Shown: one piece after another, positions 1 to 8,739 of the stretch
How the letters are laid out: each line of letters begins with the position of its first letter
Position numbering within the stretch: the stretch's first letter is position 1
Assembly (NCBI GenBank): GCA_020726365.1
Contig: DYSC01000011.1
Span: forward strand, 1-32,370
Direction: 5' to 3'
Source of the DNA: Porphyromonas sp.
Lineage (GTDB): Bacteria > Bacteroidota > Bacteroidia > Bacteroidales > Paludibacteraceae
DNA: 32,370 nt
The notes under the pieces: model-generated
Told to the model about the DNA's origin: nothing
Database searches by the model: none
Seen by the model: only the letters and a program-made list of their open reading frames with translations
Position numbers and translations under genes: made by a program

Positions 1-30
1 TTTTAAAGTGTAAAAAAATAATTTAATTTA

Positions 31-3000
31 TTAGATTTTAATGAGTTGTGATTGAAATATGTTGTTTTTAGTTTTGCATTTTAGTAAATAAATCTGCGCA
101 TTTAATTCTGGTAAATTAAGTTGAATCTCTGTTTGAGTTTTGAGTTGGGTTGTATAATGCAAAGTACCTTTCATATCCCAAATCTCAATATTCATTATTT
201 CGTACTGCATCGATTGTGGAACTTTAATATTTAAAACGCTGCTTTTAAGAGGGTTAGGAAATGCCGAGAAGTCACTTGATTGACTGAGGTGTTGAATTTC
301 AGAAGCAGTACCTTCGTACTTTAAAACTAAACTGGGAAATCTACTGTCAATTGCTGTTTTAGCTGCTCCATCAGCAGTGGTAAAAATTGTACGTCCGTAC
401 ATATTCTGATTTACATCGCTATTACTAAGTCGCACAAAAATATATTTCCCTGCATGAGCGTTTGTGTAGGCCGTTTTCAGTATTTGTGTCAGCGATTCTT
501 CTCCCGAAGTATTCATTTTTACAACTCCAACAGGGGTATCTTTTGTCGAAAAATTTTCCTGTATAGCAGTTCCATTGGTGCTCAAAAAATCACCTGCATA
601 GCAATCGGACAATAATACTGCCGATGAAGTGCGTGGCTCAAGCGTATATAAATCGATATGACCCGTGATGGAAGTAGGCGTATTAAAGCTTTCGAGATAA
701 GCCTGAAAAGATGCGGACTTCAGTTTTTTACCTTCAGGCATAGGAGGAATTTGAAACGGAAAAACCGCCGACATTTGCTTGCCCGATACATAACCTCCTC
801 CTGCTATTACATTATCACGATTATTAGTATCGACAAATGTATGAAGCGGAAAATATACCGCAGCATCCGCCACGTTGGCTTTTACAATAATAGTATTCAT
901 ATCCGGAGTTACTGTAATGCCAATATTTTTCGAAATGGTACTTCGTCCGTTATCAGCATTAAGTGTAATGGTATAAGCTCCAATGTGCGATTCATTAGGC
1001 GAAACTACAAAATGTCCGCTATTATTATTGTCGATTACGGAACTAATAAATGCAGGCAACTGGCTAAATGTAAATGTAATGGCTTCATTTTTAGTTGTAG
1101 TGGCACCAAAGTTGATGGTTTTAGAAGTATTTGCTTCCACACTGGTATTTTCTGCAACTGTAATTACAGCCGGATCGGAGTCAACTTCAGCTGTTACGGT
1201 AACTTGTCCTCTATCTGGAACGGCATCTATCAAGGCATACTTGTTTCCATTATACGAAATTAAGCGAGCCGAAACCGAAACTCCATTTTGCACTGCCGTA
1301 ACATTTGCCCAATCGTTTCCAACTTTTATTTTAACAGTAAGCGGATAGAAAAACAAGGCATCGCTCATTTCATCGGTGAGTGTAAACTTAATTTCAGTTG
1401 TGTTGATAGAATTTACGGTCAAATGATGCGTATCGCGCGATTGTCCATATTGTGCAATAGCCGAAAATCCTGAAACCCACATACTGTCTTTTCGGGCAAA
1501 TAGATATTGTAATAAATTGTCGGCCTTTGTTTTAGCATCATCGGTGTAAAGTCCGTGAAAATGCGTACTTCCCCAGCCACGATAATAATTTACATTGAAC
1601 AAGGTCGAAACTTTATTCAATAAAGGATCGATATAGGTTGCAGGAGCTGCTGAAATACCCGGACTCGAAGCACTGTTTACATCTAGGTAATTTACTTTGT
1701 CAGCAAAATTGAGTACACCAGTTGTGCCACGTATAGCAATATATTGAGTACGAGCCCAGTTCACATTTCCTTCGCCAAAAGGATAGGCGTAAGTTAAGGG
1801 TTTATTGCCAAAACTTCCTGTTTCGGAAGCTACTTTTTGGCGGGTTGCTTTGAGCCTTGTTACATATTTCAACGAATCTGGATTTGGAGTTGACCCAACA
1901 GTTTTGTACCAGTTGCGGTCGTCGTGGCAATCAATAAAATTACCCAATTTTGCCAATTCAGCATATTTTGTCCAATCTTTCACATTGAATCTGTCGGCTG
2001 TTGCATCGGTATCAAAACCCGGCCACGAACCAGCCTCGGTAATCAAAAACCAAGTAAATGGAAATCCATAACTAGCTTGTTTGCCTTTCCAGAAATCAGT
2101 TTCACTTTCAATATTATCATCAATAGTGATGGAGAATGCAGCCACTTTATCATCTTTCCACAAACAAACCGATACATCGCCAAAATTAGTTCCCCATTGT
2201 TTATTAGTAGTTGCTAATCTGGATGTTGTAGTTGGATTCAGATTTATTTTTTCGGTTTGATTTATTTCTTTTAAATAATCTGGCGCCGAAGTTGATACGT
2301 TAATATCGTCGAAAGCTGCACTGCAATCAACACTTGGAGCCCAACTTGCATCATCACCACCAAAAAAAGTAGAAAAGTAAAATGAATCAATTAAACCATC
2401 AGGCGCAATACGTAATCTGAAATTCTTCTTTTCCAAAGTCAAATGTCCATCCACCCAAACACGAATAATTGCATTATTTGTATTGGCATCATTCACAATG
2501 ATTTGCTGTGTAAGCCGATGCCAAATATTGGTGCTAAACTGCGAGTTGGTAATACTTGTAGCTTCGCCATACTGCGTGGGTTGGTCAATATAATACAGAT
2601 ACAAATCGGGGGTTGCATCTGTCCACATGTATCGGGCACTCCATCCTTTGCCATCGGTAGGTTGAACTCCACCTGTAAACTCACTACCGCCACTTGTCAA
2701 TCCTGGAAGTTTTCCACCCAGCTTAAAATCGAAACCTGCATTGAACTTTACAAAATAATCCAAATAGTAAGTTGTAGCAGGTGTTAACGATGCCAGAAAC
2801 TGTACGCCCGAATTTGTTGGACCATAAACCGATTTGGGATAATTTACAGTCAGCACTTTACCCCTTTGTGCATCTTCGGTAATGTAGGCGCGTCCGTTGG
2901 TTTGTGACCAACCTACACTGCTGTATTTCGACTTGATAATTGCATCGGTGTAAGCTCCAATCGTTTCATTGTCGAAACTCATGTTAAATATACTTTGGGC

Positions 3001-3057
3001 AGTTAACAGAATATTTTGCAACAAAATAAAAGCAATAATTACGAGTGTTTTTTTCAT
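31..3057 (-). CDS. Secreted multidomain protein: signal peptide, PL14-like (alginate/glucuronan lyase type) domain, NodB-like polysaccharide deacetylase domain, Ig-like domain, DNRLRE/CBM96-like module, T9SS-type C-terminal sorting domain
   Basis: 1008-aa ORF; GGKLPGLTSGG...GWSARYMW...LYLYYIDQPTQYGE typical of PL14-like lyases; AFSITIDDN...CHDD...TYAYPFGEGN resembling NodB motifs; C-terminal FPNP...IYLLKCKT...LIKI resembling a T9SS type A CTD. Confidence 0.7.
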   Translation of the reverse strand: MKKTLVIIAFILLQNILLTAQSIFNMSFDNETIGAYTDAIIKSKYSSVGWSQTNGRAYITEDAQRGKVLTVNYPKSVYGPTNSGVQFLASLTPATTYYLDYFVKFNAGFDFKLGGKLPGLTSGGSEFTGGVQPTDGKGWSARYMWTDATPDLYLYYIDQPTQYGEATSITNSQFSTNIWHRLTQQIIVNDANTNNAIIRVWVDGHLTLEKKNFRLRIAPDGLIDSFYFSTFFGGDDASWAPSVDCSAAFDDINVSTSAPDYLKEINQTEKINLNPTTTSRLATTNKQWGTNFGDVSVCLWKDDKVAAFSITIDDNIESETDFWKGKQASYGFPFTWFLITEAGSWPGFDTDATADRFNVKDWTKYAELAKLGNFIDCHDDRNWYKTVGSTPNPDSLKYVTRLKATRQKVASETGSFGNKPLTYAYPFGEGNVNWARTQYIAIRGTTGVLNFADKVNYLDVNSASSPGISAAPATYIDPLLNKVSTLFNVNYYRGWGSTHFHGLYTDDAKTKADNLLQYLFARKDSMWVSGFSAIAQYGQSRDTHHLTVNSINTTEIKFTLTDEMSDALFFYPLTVKIKVGNDWANVTAVQNGVSVSARLISYNGNKYALIDAVPDRGQVTVTAEVDSDPAVITVAENTSVEANTSKTINFGATTTKNEAITFTFSQLPAFISSVIDNNNSGHFVVSPNESHIGAYTITLNADNGRSTISKNIGITVTPDMNTIIVKANVADAAVYFPLHTFVDTNNRDNVIAGGGYVSGKQMSAVFPFQIPPMPEGKKLKSASFQAYLESFNTPTSITGHIDLYTLEPRTSSAVLLSDCYAGDFLSTNGTAIQENFSTKDTPVGVVKMNTSGEESLTQILKTAYTNAHAGKYIFVRLSNSDVNQNMYGRTIFTTADGAAKTAIDSRFPSLVLKYEGTASEIQHLSQSSDFSAFPNPLKSSVLNIKVPQSMQYEIMNIEIWDMKGTLHYTTQLKTQTEIQLNLPELNAQIYLLKCKTKNNIFQSQLIKI

Positions 3058-3072
3058 TTATAGAGTGTTTTT

Positions 3073-5265
3073 TTACCAAATATTAAAATTCATGATTCGT
3101 TCTTCACTATTTCCAAACTTATAGCTCATCATGTAATACCCTGACGATAAATTGTATTTTCCTGACATTTTTACATCTTTCTGAGTTCCATCTGTTTCAT
3201 AATCATAACAAACCGTACCATCCGTTTTTTTTATACTAAAATAGAGTTTTTCTAAATTTGAATTATTACTAATCGAAATAGTGTAATCACCCAAAATTGA
3301 AGGTGATGGATAAACATAGACAGTTTGTAAATGCACCATAGCATTTATATTCGCATTACTTACTGGCGTAATTTTTATATCAATTTTCGGACGGCTATCA
3401 ACCAATTCAGCATTGGCACTGGCAATTTGCCATCGTGAGTATTTAGCAATATTTGTTTTATTGTGGTTCAATCGGATAAAAAACTGATCACCGGCTTTGT
3501 AGCCAGCTTCATAAAGTGAATTGATATAACCGGCTAAATTTAAATTGGCAGTTTTGCTGGTTTGTATTTTACCTGTTGCTGTATTTCCATCAAAAATTCC
3601 GGTTTGAATTAATCGGGCAAGGCTTGCTTTATTCGATTCACCTTCGTAATAATCGGCAAACTGCACTTCATTTCCTTCGCGAGGTAATAAGCCATACATA
3701 TCCACACTGCCTCCGGGTGCATTTTGAATTAACTCTAACTGAAAAGTGAAACTAACCTGTGAAATTTTCTCGTTCGTTTTTTTTGTCGGTAAAACAAAAG
3801 GAATAATGGCATTGCTGTTAAAAACATCACCTGCACCTCCCATTCGCATATTAGGTTGACCATTCCAGTTTTTTATGCCATTTGATTGTAATTCAACATC
3901 TGTTTTTTCGGCTTTTAGCTCAATATCTCTTTCGCCTACAGCCATTTTGCTGTACTCTAAAGCTCCTGCATTGGTCATATTATCTATTTTTCTAGGCATT
4001 CCAAACGCATCTACATCTGGTGAAATATTTTCCAAACAGGCATTTACGTTAGGCGAAAGGGGTTTTAACCTGAAATCGAGATACTCCCAGTTCAAAAAAG
4101 TTTCATCCAAATCGGAATATGTAGAGCCAAAGGTGGGATTGTTTTCCACGCTGCCATTTATTCCTTTAAAAATAGTAGCACTGACTAAATTATTACAAAC
4201 TGTATTTCCACCTAAACTGTCCATTTTATTCTCCAGCCATAAACGGGCAGGCCCAATAGGGACGAGATAATCTTTGCGGGTTTCGTCGGGATAAAGTGTT
4301 CCTAAATAGGGGTCAGCAATTGTATTATTCACTACTGTGCAATTATTGATATTAAATAATGACAATCCATGCCAATGGTCGCAAACCACCAGATTATTCT
4401 CAAAAGCACACATATCCAGTACATTATCAAACGAAACTATTCCCATTAATGCGCCTGTCAATTTGCGGTCGTAGCGGGTATAGTTGTAAATGATATTTCC
4501 CCGCAAAGTATTTTGTTTAATAATGGATAGGTTTTCTGCCGTTTTATTTTTAGTTGGGCTAAAAATAAATGCTGCCGTTGAGCCCTGACATAAATTCACG
4601 GAATTTTTTATCAGATTATTTTCAAAAGCACATTTATTTCCATTGGTTTGAATACCATTTTCAGTAAAAAAATTAATGCTATTATTCTGAAAATTTGATT
4701 GTTGCGATTGGTTAACAATTCCGTTTTTTACATTTCGTATACGGTTAAATAATATTTTATGTCTTTCACCATCCATTTGTATGGCATTGCGGGCATTCTT
4801 ACTCCAATTTTCTTTTGTCCAGCTTGTCGAATTTTCGACTGTTGAAATATTACAATAAAGTATCTGAATTAATTTTGATTGTGCAGAAATAGAAATAATG
4901 GACACATTTGTATCCGAAATTCCACCTAAATTAATTCCTGAAATTCTCCAGCGCATGGCAGGTGAATTTTCACCAATTTTTATACTTGTGATAAATGGTT
5001 TGTGATTTTCAAATGCCTGAATAGTAATATACTTATCCAAAACACCATTTAATTTTACATTGCCATGATTTCCACTCAATAAAATGATATTATCGCCACC
5101 AACAAATGTTTTATTGCTTTCCATCACTTCCTGCAATGTTTTCCAAGGATGTAGCAACGAACCATCATTGGCGTTTTTCCCATTTACAGGGTCGCAATAA
5201 TAGTTGGTTGCAAACAAGGAATTTGCAAAAAATAGTAGCAATATTATATTTCTAAATCTGGTCAT
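3073..5265 (-). CDS. Secreted right-handed parallel beta-helix protein with C-terminal DNRLRE/CBM96-like module and probable T9SS sorting tail
   Basis: 730-aa ORF with signal peptide; YYCDPVNGKNANDGSLLHPWKTLQEVM start and N-rich repeating coils; DAFGMPRKIDNMTNAGALEYS at the end of the helix. Confidence 0.65.
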   Translation of the reverse strand: MTRFRNIILLLFFANSLFATNYYCDPVNGKNANDGSLLHPWKTLQEVMESNKTFVGGDNIILLSGNHGNVKLNGVLDKYITIQAFENHKPFITSIKIGENSPAMRWRISGINLGGISDTNVSIISISAQSKLIQILYCNISTVENSTSWTKENWSKNARNAIQMDGERHKILFNRIRNVKNGIVNQSQQSNFQNNSINFFTENGIQTNGNKCAFENNLIKNSVNLCQGSTAAFIFSPTKNKTAENLSIIKQNTLRGNIIYNYTRYDRKLTGALMGIVSFDNVLDMCAFENNLVVCDHWHGLSLFNINNCTVVNNTIADPYLGTLYPDETRKDYLVPIGPARLWLENKMDSLGGNTVCNNLVSATIFKGINGSVENNPTFGSTYSDLDETFLNWEYLDFRLKPLSPNVNACLENISPDVDAFGMPRKIDNMTNAGALEYSKMAVGERDIELKAEKTDVELQSNGIKNWNGQPNMRMGGAGDVFNSNAIIPFVLPTKKTNEKISQVSFTFQLELIQNAPGGSVDMYGLLPREGNEVQFADYYEGESNKASLARLIQTGIFDGNTATGKIQTSKTANLNLAGYINSLYEAGYKAGDQFFIRLNHNKTNIAKYSRWQIASANAELVDSRPKIDIKITPVSNANINAMVHLQTVYVYPSPSILGDYTISISNNSNLEKLYFSIKKTDGTVCYDYETDGTQKDVKMSGKYNLSSGYYMMSYKFGNSEERIMNFNIW

Positions 5266-5292
5266 TATTTAAAGTCTGATCGCTCCTAAAGT

Positions 5293-7050
5293 TTATTTAG
5301 CTCCAAAAGTTGCGTTAATCACGGGCTTATTGGCTGTTTCAGCGCTGGCTACTTTGGCATGTATCCAACTATTTAAATCGGCACGATTAGCGTTAATGCG
5401 CAAAAAGAAATACTTTCCAACCGATGCTCCGCTCGCAATTTGTTGATTGATAAAAGCAGCTAATTGTGTTGAGGCAGTTGCATCCAAGGTAATTTTCCCT
5501 AATGTACCATCACCCAAGGAGTAGTTTTGGATAAACGAGCTTTTTATCAATGCTACACCTGAAGTAACATCCACACCATCGGCCACATAATAATCGCTCG
5601 AAAGTGCTGTGGCAGCAGTGCGATATGGCAAAGCATACAAATCATAACGTACATTTTGCCATGCACGATTCCAGTCGAGAAAAACATTGAGCTCAGCAGT
5701 TTTCACTTCCATTCCGGCTTGTAATTGTGGAATTTCAAACGGAATAACCACTACCGAATTGCCAAATCCTCCAGAGGCAGCAGTAATGCCGATTTTACCC
5801 ATGCTCATAGATGATAAATTGCTCACAACCCCTAAATTTGCTTCGTAAACTTCGGCATCTGCAACGTTAGCTTCCAAAACGAGTTTGTTATTTGCTGCAC
5901 TTACTTCGGCAGTGAAAGTTGTTTCAACTGTTTTTTCAGTATTCGAAGCCTGAATTTTTATAGTATGAATTCCCACATCGCAACCTCCGCAATTGGCATA
6001 CGGACTGTATTTTAGGGTAGCAGTATTGTTTTTATTATCGGTAAATGTAGCAAAACGGGGTAAATCAATTGCTTTGATAGTACAAACTCCACTGAGTGGA
6101 TTTACAACCGTAATGTTTTGAGTTACTACTTTGCCTTCATCCAATTTTACAGGGCTAATTGTCTCAAAACGTGGTGAATAATTCTGCGAAAGTACTGTGA
6201 TTGATTTGTTTTTCAATTTTAAAATACCATTTCCCCTAACAACGCCATCGCTGAAAATTGACCATGTACTTAAAAATGGGGACTTTGCACGAAATAAATA
6301 ATTGCTAGCCAAAGTTGTGCTCACGGCATTTTGAAGCAGATAAACCGAGTATGTTTGTGTAATTAAATCGACTGAAACTTTAAAGTTATAATCAGTATTT
6401 GCTTCATATTGAAAATCTGTTTCGGCAGCATAGCCACCGCCTGCATCAGTTCCTTTGAAAACATCAATCTTTCCAACATTATTAAAACGAATAATGCACG
6501 ATAGATTAGCATAAGTGGCAGCATTCCCACTTCCAAGTCCGGCGGCGGAATTCAATAAATTACCCGTAGTAGTTAGCGTAAAATAGGCATCGAACTGTCC
6601 GGTAAGCGTACCTTGCTCAAAAAGCTGATTGTTCCAAACGCCATAATCCCCTTTCATCAATCCGGGAATGCCTGCACTAAGCTTAAATGTAATCGTATCG
6701 GCATAGCCATTTGTGCGTGTGGCTACAAATCGTACTTGAATATTTTCTTCGACAACCGGTTTGTAGGTATAAACCAAATCAGAACTAAGAGTTTCGTTAT
6801 TTGCGTTTATCCATTTACAGCTTATCTCATTTTTAGGCGAAACCTGTAATTCGAGCAGCAACGAATCACCCACTTCTACATCGTAACCCTGCCAGCCAAG
6901 TTGACTTACCGATGCACCTGATCCAAGCAGGTAAATACGAATCTCGTTTTCTCCAATGGGCGGATTTGTAATTTCGTCAACACACGAAAATGTAATTGTT
7001 GCCACAAAAATCAGTAGAATGACTTTTATATGTTTATGTTGAATATTCAT
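5293..7050 (-). CDS. PUL surface lipoprotein (SusE/F position) with LamG-like, Ig-like and DNRLRE/CBM96-like modules
   Basis: Lipobox-like TFSC after a hydrophobic N-terminus; located after SusD; C-terminus resembles the two flanking enzymes. Confidence 0.65.
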   Translation of the reverse strand: MNIQHKHIKVILLIFVATITFSCVDEITNPPIGENEIRIYLLGSGASVSQLGWQGYDVEVGDSLLLELQVSPKNEISCKWINANNETLSSDLVYTYKPVVEENIQVRFVATRTNGYADTITFKLSAGIPGLMKGDYGVWNNQLFEQGTLTGQFDAYFTLTTTGNLLNSAAGLGSGNAATYANLSCIIRFNNVGKIDVFKGTDAGGGYAAETDFQYEANTDYNFKVSVDLITQTYSVYLLQNAVSTTLASNYLFRAKSPFLSTWSIFSDGVVRGNGILKLKNKSITVLSQNYSPRFETISPVKLDEGKVVTQNITVVNPLSGVCTIKAIDLPRFATFTDNKNNTATLKYSPYANCGGCDVGIHTIKIQASNTEKTVETTFTAEVSAANNKLVLEANVADAEVYEANLGVVSNLSSMSMGKIGITAASGGFGNSVVVIPFEIPQLQAGMEVKTAELNVFLDWNRAWQNVRYDLYALPYRTAATALSSDYYVADGVDVTSGVALIKSSFIQNYSLGDGTLGKITLDATASTQLAAFINQQIASGASVGKYFFLRINANRADLNSWIHAKVASAETANKPVINATFGAK

Positions 7051-7064
7051 AATTTGCTTTGTTG

Positions 7065-8738
7065 TTAATTTTTATCTACGCCTCTTTCAATATCAGTGTC
7101 CCACCAAACCGGAGCTCCCCAAAAATTAATTCCATTGTATAAATGTGAACTTACATTTTCAGCATTATAATTCATTTCGGTCAATGGATATGGCATTCGG
7201 CGAGGAATTAATTTATTCAGTTTGGTGTCCGTTTTGTTAGTTGAAGCCGATTTAAGCTGCGGATAACCTGAACGACGCCAATTTGCAAATCCTTCGATGC
7301 CATTAAAGAAATTGCACACATATTGTTGCATATTTATTACTTTTAGTTTGTCAACATCGCTTTCCCAGATTGCTGTTTTGTAGCTTGCCAACTCGGTGGA
7401 AACAGGAGCAATAGCTCCCTGAACTTTTTCAAGCATTATCACATGTGCTGTTACTGCTTTTTCGAAATGTGCCTGTGCCGTTTCAGAGGTAATATTCCAA
7501 CCGCGCTGTTCAGCTTCGGCTAACCAAAGCTCCACTTCGGAATAAGGCAGATAAATAGTTGGCGCATCAAATGTTGTTAGTTCTCGTCTGATTTGCAGAC
7601 ATTTGAATATTTTATCGATTTGAACCTGTTGATCTCCTTTTTGTACTATATGTGTTGACCAATCGATTCCTTCTGCCGAAAAATCTTCGAAAAAGAAAGT
7701 GGCGCGTGGCTGTCCGTGCAAAGTACCATATTTTTGTTTATATTCATTTGTAACTTCTATGCTTGTCGAAGTGGTTGATTTAGAGTTGACACGACTCAAA
7801 GCAGTGCCTTTGATGGGTCCATAAATTCCAAACATCATTTTGAAACGAGGGTCGTTATTGTCGCGCAAATAATCGGTATAAGTGGCGCACCCGAAAATTA
7901 TTTCTTCCGAAAATCTTTGCACCTGTGAGAATCCGTTTCCACGTATTTCGGACATTCCCGATGTACTTACATCATAATTAGCATGTTTAACTAATGCCGA
8001 TTCTTCGTATGTTTGCATCAATCCTCCCTGAAAAGCAATGATAGCTTCTGCTTTTGCTTTTGTAGGGTTTACATTTACTAAGCGCATGGCTAATCGTAAT
8101 CGGAGAGAATTAGTGAATTTTTTCCATTTGGCAACATTTCCATTGTAAATCAAGTCCCATGTAAATGGCTTTGAGGAGTCAAACAAACTTGTAGCTTCGG
8201 TGAGTTTAATAAAAAAATCGTTGTAAATAGCTTCTTGTATATCGTATTTCGGAAACATATTTCCACTCTGATAGCCTTTAACTGCATCAAAATAGGGAAT
8301 GTCGCCATAAGTATCGGTCAATTGCGAAAACAACAATACCTGCATAACCATTGCCGAGGCTTTGTAATTGATCATAGCCGGGGTTTTAGCAGCTTCGGTT
8401 TTGGCAAGTTCCAGATTATTAATCATTTGATAATAACTTTTCCACATGTATTCCACATAACTGTTGTCCAATTCGTACACCTGTCCGCGCGAAACAGTCC
8501 AACCATCTGCAATCATTTGTGTAACTCCCATGTGAAAATAGCACAACGAACGCCATTGCGTTTCGCGTTCACCCGAGAGCCTAAGCTCTACGGCACTTAT
8601 TATTGAAGGTACATCCGGACGAGTGGTGGTAGCGGGGTCGGTATTTAGTTCTTCGAAATGCGCACAAGAGCTCAACATAAGTATCGAAGCTATAAAAAGC
8701 AATATATTAGTGTGTTTTTTCATTTTCACGATTTTCAT
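7065..8738 (-). CDS. SusD/RagB family nutrient-binding outer-membrane lipoprotein
   Basis: Lipobox LSSC; ELNTDPATTTRPDVPS near the N-terminus; directly after the SusC gene. Confidence 0.9.
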   Translation of the reverse strand: MKIVKMKKHTNILLFIASILMLSSCAHFEELNTDPATTTRPDVPSIISAVELRLSGERETQWRSLCYFHMGVTQMIADGWTVSRGQVYELDNSYVEYMWKSYYQMINNLELAKTEAAKTPAMINYKASAMVMQVLLFSQLTDTYGDIPYFDAVKGYQSGNMFPKYDIQEAIYNDFFIKLTEATSLFDSSKPFTWDLIYNGNVAKWKKFTNSLRLRLAMRLVNVNPTKAKAEAIIAFQGGLMQTYEESALVKHANYDVSTSGMSEIRGNGFSQVQRFSEEIIFGCATYTDYLRDNNDPRFKMMFGIYGPIKGTALSRVNSKSTTSTSIEVTNEYKQKYGTLHGQPRATFFFEDFSAEGIDWSTHIVQKGDQQVQIDKIFKCLQIRRELTTFDAPTIYLPYSEVELWLAEAEQRGWNITSETAQAHFEKAVTAHVIMLEKVQGAIAPVSTELASYKTAIWESDVDKLKVINMQQYVCNFFNGIEGFANWRRSGYPQLKSASTNKTDTKLNKLIPRRMPYPLTEMNYNAENVSSHLYNGINFWGAPVWWDTDIERGVDKN

Positions 8739-8739
8739 T

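Noticed and set aside
658-2787. Plus-strand ORFs antisense to the PL14/NodB gene (658-1263, 983-1348, 1924-2217, 2443-2787)
   Set aside because: Fully antisense to a well-supported CDS, low-complexity translations and no recognisable domains.
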